A stretch of DNA of 64,000 nt from positions 57,141-121,140 of the forward strand of contig CAKSSN010000007.1 of the NCBI GenBank assembly GCA_934489015.1, in the 5' to 3' direction. A program made the translations under genes and the position numbers. Positions 19,922 to 26,977 of this stretch are shown here, piece by piece (position 1 is the first letter of the stretch; each line of letters starts with the position of its first letter). Source of the DNA: an uncultured Clostridia bacterium (GTDB lineage: Bacteria > Bacillota > Clostridia > UBA1381). Under the pieces are notes generated by a model. The model ran no database searches. It was not told the DNA's origin and saw nothing but the letters and a program-made list of their open reading frames with translations.

Positions 19922-20702
19922 GGAGGCTTTAGCGCTCGCGCTTGAGGAATTGGGCGTAGGAGAGGACGAGGTTACTTATACGGTTATAGAGGAGCCGTCA
20001 AAGGGCTTTCTCGGTATAGGAACAAAGGACGCTGTTATAAGAGTTGAGGTTAAGGACAGCATTTCCGGAAGCGCCAAAAAATTTCTTTCGGATATATTCA
20101 GCGCAATGAATATGGAGGTCGGAATTGATGTAAAGCATGATGACGATGCAATTAACATCGACCTCAGCGGCGATAATATGGGAATTATTATCGGAAAAAG
20201 AGGAGATACTCTTGACAGTCTTCAATATCTCACCTCGCTTGTTGCAAACAAGAACAGAGATAAATATGCATATACGCGCGTAACGATTGATACAGAGGGC
20301 TACAGAGAAAAGAGAGTTGAGTCCTTAAAGGCACTTTCCGAGCGTCTTGCGGCAAAGGTAGGCAGAAGCGGAAAGAGATATACTCTTGAGCCGATGAATC
20401 CGTATGAAAGACGTATTATTCATGCAAATCTTCAGGACAACGAATATGTAACAACATTTTCTATCGGCGATGAGCCTTACAGAAAGGTAGTCATTGCACC
20501 GAAAAACGAAAAGAAAAAAACATATCAGAGAAAGCCGCGCAGAACATATGATGAGAAGCCGGCTAATGAAAAATATACCGTACATGACGGATATGCTGAA
20601 GATGATGACCTGCCGAGAACATATCCCGGCGGGGGTAAACCGGTTGATAAGCCCAAAGCAAGCAGCTTTGAGGAATATTTGGCGGAGCATCAGAATGATT
20701 AA
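19872..20702 (+). CDS. khpB: RNA-binding protein Jag/KhpB
   Basis: A 276-residue protein with the usual three parts: Jag-N (residues about 5-55, GKTVEEALALALEELGV..GFLGIGTKDA), a type II KH domain (about 80-160, with IIIGKRGDTLDSLQ), and R3H (about 165-215, MNPYERRIIHANLQ), followed by a charged disordered tail. KhpB binds small RNAs and mRNAs and influences cell elongation and division in Gram-positive bacteria. The start at 19872, ten bases after AAGAAAGGGG, lies inside the end of yidC. The usual followers mnmE and mnmG are absent here. Confidence 0.93.
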   Translation: MSSYPAKTIEKKGKTVEEALALALEELGVGEDEVTYTVIEEPSKGFLGIGTKDAVIRVEVKDSISGSAKKFLSDIFSAMNMEVGIDVKHDDDAINIDLSGDNMGIIIGKRGDTLDSLQYLTSLVANKNRDKYAYTRVTIDTEGYREKRVESLKALSERLAAKVGRSGKRYTLEPMNPYERRIIHANLQDNEYVTTFSIGDEPYRKVVIAPKNEKKKTYQRKPRRTYDEKPANEKYTVHDGYAEDDDLPRTYPGGGKPVDKPKASSFEEYLAEHQND

Positions 20703-20717
20703 TTTTTAAAATATCGG

Positions 20718-20742
20718 GGCGCCGCAAGCGGCGCCTTGTTTT
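20718..20742 (+). terminator. Terminator after jag
   Basis: GGCGCCGC (20718-20725) pairs with GCGGCGCC (20728-20735), followed by TTGTTTTACTTT. The stem is GC-only and the T run moderate. Confidence 0.7.
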
Positions 20743-20756
20743 ACTTTAGAAGGGGA

Positions 20757-20864
20757 TAAGTCTGAATAAAATCTCCCATAGCGCAGCTTTTTGTTCGGGG
20801 CGGTACCATCGTACAGCACCACTCACTGCAAAGCAACACTCTGAACGATTTTCTTTCAGACTTA
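20757..20864. other. Structured 108-bp element of unknown class
   Basis: Nested pairing spans the gap: TAAGTCTGAA (20757-20766) with TTCAGACTTA (20855-20864), AAAATC (20768-20773) with GATTTT (20847-20852), and GTTCGGGG (20793-20800) with CTCTGAAC (20839-20846, two G-U pairs). The interior holds GGTACCATCGTAC and C-rich single strands. It could be a riboswitch-like leader of the following acetyltransferase gene, or a small RNA on either strand. I do not recognise the class and saw no clear promoter. Confidence 0.4.
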
Positions 20865-20904
20865 AATTTTGTGCCTTACAGCACGGAAAGGAATGGTTAT
20901 AAAA

Positions 20905-21396
20905 ATGATTATAAGAAAAGCCGAATTAAAGGACGTTGCAGACCTGCTTGAAATTTATAATTATGAGGTTTTAAACAGCGTTGCAACTCTTGATTTAAAG
21001 GAAAAAACGCTTGATGACAGAATAGAGTGGTTTAATCATTATAATAAGGAAAATCATCCTCTTATCGTGTGCGAATGTGACGGCAGGGCTGTGGGATATG
21101 CAAGCCTTTCTCCTTATCGCGACAAGGAAGCGTATAAATCGTGTGTTGAGCTTTCGGTTTATGTTCACCCTGAATACAGGGGCAGAAAAATAGCCTCCGC
21201 ACTTATGGAGAAAATTATTTTAATGGCAAGAGAGGACGGCCGCACCCATACGGTTGTATCGGTTATAACAAACGGAAATAAGGCGAGCACAAGGCTTCAT
21301 GAAAAATTCGGATTTGAGTTTTGCGGCTGTATAAAAGAGATCGGAGAAAAATTCGGCAAGTATAGGGATATAGATAATTACAGACTCGGAGTCTGA
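20905..21396 (+). CDS. GNAT acetyltransferase, phosphinothricin-acetyltransferase-like
   Basis: A 163-residue GNAT protein beginning MIIRKAELKDVADLLEIYN, with the acetyl-CoA loop VHPEYRGRKIASALM (about residues 94-108) and a C-terminal beta/alpha end (LHEKFGFEFCG). The overall pattern resembles the Pat/MnaT/YncA branch, which acetylates the amino group of phosphinothricin, methionine sulfone or related small amines; the true substrate is unknown. The start at 20905 matches the family N-terminus, although GGAAAGG is 13 bases upstream; the ATG at 20893 would be only one base from it. rqcH follows by 17 bp, and the structured element at 20757-20864 precedes it. Confidence 0.82.
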   Translation: MIIRKAELKDVADLLEIYNYEVLNSVATLDLKEKTLDDRIEWFNHYNKENHPLIVCECDGRAVGYASLSPYRDKEAYKSCVELSVYVHPEYRGRKIASALMEKIILMAREDGRTHTVVSVITNGNKASTRLHEKFGFEFCGCIKEIGEKFGKYRDIDNYRLGV

Positions 21397-21413
21397 CAGA
21401 AAGGACGCTGAAA

Positions 21414-23156
21414 ATGGCATTTGACGCAGTTGCTGTAGCCTGTCTTACAAATGAGCTTAAAAGCGAAATAACAGGCAGCAGAATAGATAAAATACATCAG
21501 CCGGAGCGCGATGAAATAACTCTTAATATACGCTCTGCCGGCAGCAGCCATACGCTGCTTATATCGGTCGGTGCGGCGCATCCGCGAATTAATTTTACCG
21601 AAAGGCAGAAGAAAAACCCGATTACCGCTCCGCTTTTTTGCATGCTTCTTCGCAAGCATATCGGCGGCGGAAAAATAACGGCTGTGGAGCAGGTCGGCTT
21701 TGAACGCATAATTTCAATTCATATAGAAAGCAGAAATGAGCTTGGCGATTTGACCGAAAAGCAGCTTATTGTTGAAATAATGGGTCGTCACTCGAATATA
21801 ATTTTAGTCGGAGAGAACGGAAAAATTATTGACGCAATCAAGCATATCGACTTGTCGGTGAGCTCGGTAAGACAGGTTTTGCCGGGACTTATTTATGAAT
21901 ACCCGCCGGCTCAGGATAAAATTCCGCTTACGGAGTTTGGCGGAGATTTGTCTTTTAATGTTTTGCAGGGTGAGCTTCTTTCAAAGGCTGTTTTGTCGAA
22001 AATATCGGGAATAAGTCCGCTGACCGCAAGAGAGCTTGTATACCGCGCATACGGTGCGGCGGATATAAAGCTTTGCGAAGCAGGCGATTTGCAAAAGCTC
22101 TCGGCGGAAATAAAAAAGCTTGCGGGCGAGGTTAAGAGCGGCTTGTTTTCGCCGTGTATAATTTATGATGAAAAAGCGCAGAAGCTTGCTGAGTTCAGCG
22201 CTATAGACATATGCCAGTACGGCGGCGCAATGAAGAAAATTTTGCATAATTCCATGAGCCGCGTAATAGACGAGTTTTACAGCGGCCGTGACGCGCTTGA
22301 GCGAATGAAGCAGAAGAGCGCCGATGTTGTAAAGCTTCTCGGCAATCTTCTTGAGAGGGCGTATAAAAAGAGAATTATACTCAGGCAGACAATAGCCGAA
22401 GCGGATAAAAAGGATATGTATCGGCTGTACGGCGATTTGATTACGGCGAATATTTATAGGATAAAAGAGGGTGATAGGGAGCTTGAAGCTGTAAGCTATT
22501 ATGACGGAAGCAATGTGAAAATTCCGCTTGACTCTGCTCTTGCTCCGGCTCAGAACGCGCAGAGGTATTATAAAAAATATCGCAAGGCAAAAACAGCCGA
22601 AACGGAAGCGGCAGTTCAGGAAAAGCAAAACGAAGAGAATATAGACTACCTTGAAAGCACGCTTGCGTCGGTTGAAAACTGCACAAGCGAAGCGGATATT
22701 AACGCAATCCGCACGGAGCTTTCGGAAACGGGATATATCAAAAAGGGCGGCAGAGCAAAGAAAAACAAGCAGTCCGAAACTTCAAAGCCTATGCATTTTG
22801 TGTCGCCGGACGGGTTTGACATATACGTCGGAAAAAACAATACACAAAATGATTACCTGACGCTGCGACTTGCAAATTCGTCGGATATATGGTTTCATAC
22901 AAAGCAAATTCACGGCGCTCATACAGTAATCAAGCTTAAAACCGACAAAAACGTGCCTGAGGAAACAATGCTTATGGCAGCGCAGCTTGCGGCATATTAT
23001 TCAAAGGGCAGAAGCTCAAATCAGGTCCCGGTTGACTATACGCAGATTAAAAACGTTAAAAAGCCCTCCGGTGCAAAGCCCGGAATGGTTATATACGATA
23101 ATTACAATACAGCTTACGTTGCACCGAAAAAGCATGAGGAATATATGGTGGAGTAG
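21414..23156 (+). CDS. rqcH: Ribosome quality control protein RqcH (NFACT family)
   Basis: A 580-residue protein with NFACT-N (MAFDAVAVACLTNELKSEI, ..RIDKIHQPERDEI), helix-hairpin-helix and coiled-coil middle (about residues 200-420), and NFACT-R at the end (HFVSPDGFDIYVGKNNTQND..SSDIWFHTKQIHGAHTVI). RqcH binds stalled 50S-peptidyl-tRNA complexes and adds C-terminal alanine tails; older annotations call it a fibronectin-binding protein. The length and N-terminal DR-type motif fit the family. AAGGACG lies upstream of the ATG. It sits with two acetyltransferase genes on the same strand at short spacing. Confidence 0.93.
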   Translation: MAFDAVAVACLTNELKSEITGSRIDKIHQPERDEITLNIRSAGSSHTLLISVGAAHPRINFTERQKKNPITAPLFCMLLRKHIGGGKITAVEQVGFERIISIHIESRNELGDLTEKQLIVEIMGRHSNIILVGENGKIIDAIKHIDLSVSSVRQVLPGLIYEYPPAQDKIPLTEFGGDLSFNVLQGELLSKAVLSKISGISPLTARELVYRAYGAADIKLCEAGDLQKLSAEIKKLAGEVKSGLFSPCIIYDEKAQKLAEFSAIDICQYGGAMKKILHNSMSRVIDEFYSGRDALERMKQKSADVVKLLGNLLERAYKKRIILRQTIAEADKKDMYRLYGDLITANIYRIKEGDRELEAVSYYDGSNVKIPLDSALAPAQNAQRYYKKYRKAKTAETEAAVQEKQNEENIDYLESTLASVENCTSEADINAIRTELSETGYIKKGGRAKKNKQSETSKPMHFVSPDGFDIYVGKNNTQNDYLTLRLANSSDIWFHTKQIHGAHTVIKLKTDKNVPEETMLMAAQLAAYYSKGRSSNQVPVDYTQIKNVKKPSGAKPGMVIYDNYNTAYVAPKKHEEYMVE

Positions 23157-23165
23157 TATTTTAAA

Positions 23166-23918
23166 ATGGATGAATTTATTAATTTGACGGAGGAAAACGT
23201 AAATGCCGAGCATTTGTGCTGTATTATCCGCTCAAAAAAGGCACACGCCGGGATTGAAGCAAAGCGCAGATGGCTGTCGGAGCGGCTTCGTGAGGGTCAT
23301 GTTTTCAGAAAGCTTGATATAAAGGGCTGCGCATTTATAGAATATGCGCCGCTCGATACTGCTTGGGTCCCGATTGAAGGCGAAAACTTCTATTATATTT
23401 ACTGTCTTTGGGTTCAGGGCGCGCCGAAAGGGAGCGGATATGGGCGCAGCTTGATGGAATATTGCATAAACGACGCAAAGGCGCACGGAAAATCGGGAAT
23501 ATGTATGCTCGCTGCAAAAAAGCAAAAGTCATGGCTTTCCGACCGGAGCTTTGCTGAAAAATTCGCCTTTACCGCAGTGGACGAAACAAGCGACGGCTAT
23601 GAGCTGTTTTGCTTGTCGTTTGACGGCACGGCGCCGCATTTTTCGCAAAAGGCAAAAAAGCAGAGCATAGAAAATAAGGAGCTTACGGTTTACTATGATT
23701 TTCAGTGCCCGTATATTCCGGACCGCATTGAAAAGCTTAAAGCCTATTGCGGTGAGAAAAATATACCGGCAAATTTTATTTTGGTGGATACTCTTCAAAA
23801 AGCAAAAAATCTGCCCTGCGTATTTAATAACTGGGCTGTATTTTATGGCGGAAAATTTGTTACCGTCAATCAGATTGACGGCGCTATGGCAGAGAAAATT
23901 ATAAAAAAATCGGTTTAA
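23166..23918 (+). CDS. GNAT acetyltransferase with YoaP-type C-terminal domain
   Basis: A 250-residue protein with an N-terminal GNAT fold (about residues 5-150; the CoA loop is WVQGAPKGSGYGRSLMEYC) and a C-terminal domain (about 165-250) beginning LTVYYDFQCPYIPDRIEKLK that resembles the YoaP extension and has a thioredoxin-like beta-alpha-beta start (FQCPY). The substrate is unknown. It starts 10 bp after rqcH with a weak ribosome site, so expression may depend on translation of rqcH. The methyltransferase gene follows 19 bp later. Confidence 0.78.
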   Translation: MDEFINLTEENVNAEHLCCIIRSKKAHAGIEAKRRWLSERLREGHVFRKLDIKGCAFIEYAPLDTAWVPIEGENFYYIYCLWVQGAPKGSGYGRSLMEYCINDAKAHGKSGICMLAAKKQKSWLSDRSFAEKFAFTAVDETSDGYELFCLSFDGTAPHFSQKAKKQSIENKELTVYYDFQCPYIPDRIEKLKAYCGEKNIPANFILVDTLQKAKNLPCVFNNWAVFYGGKFVTVNQIDGAMAEKIIKKSV

Positions 23919-23936
23919 AAAATATAGGAGGTTTGT

Positions 23937-24839
23937 ATGGATAAAAATTCAAGCATTACTTCACTTATGTCGGCGTTTGTGCGCGCGTATCATGCGGAGA
24001 ACGCGAAAAATCCGATTTTTTCGGATACGCTTGCAAAAAGACTTATAACAGACAGCGAATATAAGGCAATATCCGATTATATATGCGGCGGAATTGACTT
24101 TTTTGCGCCCGATAAGAAGAATACCTTTAAGGATAGGGAAGAAGAGCTTTCATATCTTGTGAACACATTTCTTGCGCCAACGCTGCTTGCGCGCGCCGCG
24201 TTTTGCGAAAGCGCACTTAAAACGGATATGAAAAGCGGCACGGAGCAATATGTTATTTTGGGTGCCGGGATGGATACGTTCGCGCTGCGCGAAAGGGAGC
24301 TAAAGTATGATGTTTTCGAGGTTGATCACCCTCTTACGCAGGCGGATAAAATAAGCAGAATAAACAAAGCAGGACTTGAAGCCCCGAAAAAGCTTCATTT
24401 TGTCGGCGTTGATTTTACAAAGGACGATTTAAAGGCAAAGCTTATTGAAAACGGATTTGACGTAAATAAAAAAACGTTTTTTTCGTGGCTCGGAGTAAGT
24501 ATGTATCTCTACCGTGACGATATTGAAAAAATGCTTGCGGCATTGCCCGAAATTTCGCCCGAAGGCTCCTCGCTTGTTTTTGACTATGCAGGCGCAGGTC
24601 TTTTTCTTTCGGAGGTGCCGCGCGTGCGTTGCATGATAGAAATGGCAAAGGCGGGCGGCGAGCCGATGAAATCGAGCTTTGATATGCTCAGTATGGAAAT
24701 GCTGCTCTCGGAATACGGCTTCCTCGCGTATGAGCATATTGATACAAAGGAAATCGAGAAAAGATATTTTGGCGATCGCGCGGATATGCTTCATGCGTTT
24801 GAAGATATTAATTTCGTGCACGCCGTTTTGAAAAAATAA
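23937..24839 (+). CDS. Class I SAM-dependent methyltransferase, LCMT/PPM1-like
   Basis: A 300-residue protein with the leucine-carboxyl-methyltransferase-like fold: motif I YVILGAGMDTFALR (about residues 102-115), the acidic motif FEVDHPLTQADK (about 125-136) and FSWLGVSMYLYRDDIE (about 182-197). Bacterial members methylate varied small molecules (for example in polyketide and antibiotic pathways) and the substrate here is unknown. TAGGAGG precedes the ATG by 8 bases. It is the last gene before the yjdF riboswitch. Confidence 0.85.
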   Translation: MDKNSSITSLMSAFVRAYHAENAKNPIFSDTLAKRLITDSEYKAISDYICGGIDFFAPDKKNTFKDREEELSYLVNTFLAPTLLARAAFCESALKTDMKSGTEQYVILGAGMDTFALRERELKYDVFEVDHPLTQADKISRINKAGLEAPKKLHFVGVDFTKDDLKAKLIENGFDVNKKTFFSWLGVSMYLYRDDIEKMLAALPEISPEGSSLVFDYAGAGLFLSEVPRVRCMIEMAKAGGEPMKSSFDMLSMEMLLSEYGFLAYEHIDTKEIEKRYFGDRADMLHAFEDINFVHAVLKK

Positions 24840-24865
24840 ACAGATAATAATAGAGTCTATTATTG

Positions 24866-24977
24866 CAGGGATAAAAACGCAACGCATATTTATTATATGC
24901 CAGAGCCGGTAGGTAGCCCGGCCGTCTTGCAGCTTTGCGAGGTAAGTAACCTGCCCCTCCGGGTTGTCCGTTCCCTG
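24866..24977 (+). ncRNA. yjdF-type riboswitch (azaaromatic-sensing)
   Basis: A 112-base structured leader closed by CAGGGA (24866-24871) and TCCCTG (24972-24977). Inner hairpins are GCCGG..CCGGC near 24905-24923 and CTTGC..GCGAG near 24927-24941. It directly precedes a yjdF-family gene, the gene the yjdF RNA motif is known to control. CCCCTCC (near 24955) can pair with the GGAGGG of the ribosome site at about 24996-25001, which suggests translational control. The class call rests mainly on gene context and structure. Confidence 0.75.
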
Positions 24978-25008
24978 TTCATAAAAAATTTTAAAGGAGG
25001 GATTTGCT

Positions 25009-25425
25009 ATGGACAGGATATGTGTAGGATTAACGGTGTATTTTGAAAATCCGTTCTGGGCAGGCATTTTTGAGGTGTCGGCTAAAGGAGCGGTATCGGC
25101 TTCAAAGGTAATCTTTGGCGCAGAGCCGAAAGATTTTGAGGTTTATGAGTTTATTTTAAAGCACTATTATGATTTGCAATTCAGTCCGCCTGTTGAGACA
25201 GAGCAAAAAAGTGCGGTGAAAAACCCGAAAAGGCTTCAAAGGGAAATAAAAAGACAGCTTTGCAGCGGAAAAACGGGTACAAAATCGCAGCAGGCTCTAA
25301 AGCTGCAGCAGGAGCAGACAAAGCAGCTGCGCCGCGAAAAAAAGCGTGAGAAAAAATGCGAAAAATCGCGTATTTTATTTAAAATGAGGCAGCAAAAAAA
25401 GCGTCAAAAGCGCAGAGGTCATTAA
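25009..25425 (+). CDS. yjdF: YjdF family protein (DUF2992)
   Basis: A 138-residue protein with the YjdF pattern: a small N-terminal beta domain (LTVYFENPFWAGIFEV, then SKVIFGAEPKDFEVYEFIL) and a long, very basic helical C-terminus (LQREIKRQL..RREKKREKK..MRQQKKRQKRRGH) suggestive of nucleic-acid or ribosome binding. The molecular function is not established. In other bacteria it is controlled by the azaaromatic-binding yjdF riboswitch, and a matching structured leader lies immediately upstream. AAAGGAGG (24993-25000) precedes the ATG by 8 bases. Confidence 0.88.
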   Translation: MDRICVGLTVYFENPFWAGIFEVSAKGAVSASKVIFGAEPKDFEVYEFILKHYYDLQFSPPVETEQKSAVKNPKRLQREIKRQLCSGKTGTKSQQALKLQQEQTKQLRREKKREKKCEKSRILFKMRQQKKRQKRRGH

Positions 25426-25470
25426 AAAAGCGTGGGGTACTGCTCAGTACAGCACCCTACGCTTTTATTG
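25425..25470. terminator. Bidirectional terminator between convergent genes
   Basis: AAAAGCGTGGGGTACTGCT pairs with AGCACCCTACGCTTTT across a short loop (to 25467), with T or A runs on both sides. It serves yjdF (+) and the esterase gene (-). Confidence 0.8.
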
Positions 25471-25508
25471 ACTGTTGCTTTTAACGGTCTATACTGAAAG
25501 TAGCATCG

Positions 25509-26138
25509 TTATTTATGCTGATTTAACAGCCAGATAAGGAGTGGCTCTGTAAACGCTTTAGCCCATGAGCCGTGTCCCACTCCATCATACAAATCAAATT
25601 TTACATTGTTGTTTGTCTTTTTAAGACTGTTTACCATATCAATTGTATTTGACGGCAAAACAACATCGTCCTCGCTTCCGTGAAAAGCCCATACCGGCAT
25701 TTTAAGCACAGACGCGTTCCACGGCATACCGCCGCCGCAGCATGGGGCTATTGCCGCAAACATATCGGGATATGCCATTGCCGTGTACCATGTTCCGAAG
25801 CCGCCCATGCTAAGTCCGGTAAGGTATATTCTGTTCATATCCGCATGGTAATGCTTGCATACCATGTCAATGAATTTCTTTATGCTTTCAACCCTTGCAG
25901 CCCAAAATGTGTTTTCGGGGCATTGCGGCATAACGAGAATACAGTTTTTAAATGAAGCACAGTCGATTGTTTTTGCAAATCCGTGTACAAGCACCTTGTC
26001 CAAATCCCTGTCGCCGTCGCCGCGCTCACCTGCGCCGTGAAGCTGAAATATAATTGCCGGATTTTCGGATATGTCATCCGATATATATGATATAAATGAA
26101 AATGGATAACCGTCATGTGAATGTCTTTCAATTTTCAA
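25509..26138 (-). CDS. Alpha/beta-hydrolase esterase
   Basis: A 209-residue alpha/beta hydrolase with the nucleophile elbow GLSMGG (Ser near residue 109), the oxyanion region QLHGAGERGDGD, an acid in HGSEDDVVLP and the catalytic His in GVGHGSW. It resembles the phospholipase/carboxylesterase and feruloyl-esterase-like group, so it may deacylate plant polysaccharides; the substrate is not known. The start is TTG at 26138, with GGGAGG about 8 bases upstream; no ATG gives a complete N-terminus. It follows the SGNH hydrolase gene by 17 bp on the same strand, probably one operon. Confidence 0.85.
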   Translation of the reverse strand: MKIERHSHDGYPFSFISYISDDISENPAIIFQLHGAGERGDGDRDLDKVLVHGFAKTIDCASFKNCILVMPQCPENTFWAARVESIKKFIDMVCKHYHADMNRIYLTGLSMGGFGTWYTAMAYPDMFAAIAPCCGGGMPWNASVLKMPVWAFHGSEDDVVLPSNTIDMVNSLKKTNNNVKFDLYDGVGHGSWAKAFTEPLLIWLLNQHK

Positions 26139-26155
26139 TTTAAATTCCTCCCGAT

Positions 26156-26794
26156 TTACAGCGTTTTTAAAAAGCCTATAAGTCTTTTTGCAATTTTTTC
26201 GTTTCCTGCGTCATTAGGATGAAGACCGTCCGGGCAGTACATTTCTTTTTGACGCGCATTATCTGGCATAATTCCGCCGCTTGCGTATAGGTCAAGAACC
26301 GGAATTGAGTAAAACTCGGCAGTTTCGCGGATTTTGTCAACATATGCTTTCAGCGCAAGTCCGTTTGACTCGTTTTCGGTGTTTTCGTTTTCTCTGTGAA
26401 GAGGAGTTATAAACACAATTTGCGCCAACGGATATTTCGTAATAAGACCGTTCATTAAATAATGAAGCGCGCCGCAGTATGTATCGGGAGTTCTGTCCGA
26501 AAAGCTGCCGAACGGAGCGTCACCGTGACCGTAATCGTTTGTGCCGCCGAATACAACAATAACATCAGCGTCATCGTCCATATCCGCAAATCTCTGGCAA
26601 AATGACTGCGTGTCAATAAGTTCCTTTATCTCTCTTTGATTTGCTATTCTTGTTGCGCTTATTCCGTAATTTCTTATTTCGGCGCCTGTAGTGCGTGCAG
26701 TAACTTCGCTGAATCGTGCCTCGCCGCACGATGTACCTACCCCTTCGGTGATGCTGTCACCGAGAAAATTAATTTTTGATTTGTTAAGCTCCAT
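26156..26794 (-). CDS. SGNH/GDSL-family hydrolase
   Basis: A 212-residue cytoplasmic protein with the SGNH blocks: INFLGDSITEG (Ser near residue 13), a Gly block near NYGIS, FGGTNDYG (Asn near 84) and CPDGLHPNDAGN (Asp/His near 189-192). Such enzymes are esterases, often carbohydrate acetyl-esterases. No signal peptide is present. It is first in a two-gene leftward operon with another esterase. A consensus promoter (26832-26860) lies 38 bp upstream and AGAGGTAG precedes the ATG. Confidence 0.88.
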   Translation of the reverse strand: MELNKSKINFLGDSITEGVGTSCGEARFSEVTARTTGAEIRNYGISATRIANQREIKELIDTQSFCQRFADMDDDADVIVVFGGTNDYGHGDAPFGSFSDRTPDTYCGALHYLMNGLITKYPLAQIVFITPLHRENENTENESNGLALKAYVDKIRETAEFYSIPVLDLYASGGIMPDNARQKEMYCPDGLHPNDAGNEKIAKRLIGFLKTL

Positions 26795-26831
26795 TTTCTT
26801 TCTACCTCTTTTTTAAAAAACTTACCATGTA

Positions 26832-26860
26832 ACTATATCACAAATATCCTCTTTTGTCAA
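26832..26860 (-). promoter_or_regulatory. Promoter of the esterase operon
   Basis: On the minus strand TTGACA (26860-26855) and TATAGT (26837-26832) are separated by 17 bp. Confidence 0.75.
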
Positions 26861-26926
26861 TATCAAAAAAGCTTTTTTATCAATAATTCATTTTACGGCG
26901 CATAATTGCATTTTAATTATAATATA

Positions 26927-26954
26927 TTGCTAATATAAGTAATCGGCGTATAAT
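26927..26954 (+). promoter_or_regulatory. Promoter of the P-type ATPase gene
   Basis: TTGCTA (26927-26932) and TATAAT (26949-26954) with a 16-bp spacer, 24 bp before the ATG; AAAAGGGG is the ribosome site. Confidence 0.65.
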
Positions 26955-26977
26955 GAAAATTAAAAGGGGACACATTT

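Noticed and set aside
20757..20864. 5S rRNA-like signature (CGATGGTAC and TGGGAGA) on the minus strand
   Set aside because: Only the two loop-E-like words fit. The rest of the sequence lacks the CCGAAC and GAAGTTAAG blocks, and the pairing is a nested rod, not the three-way junction of 5S rRNA.
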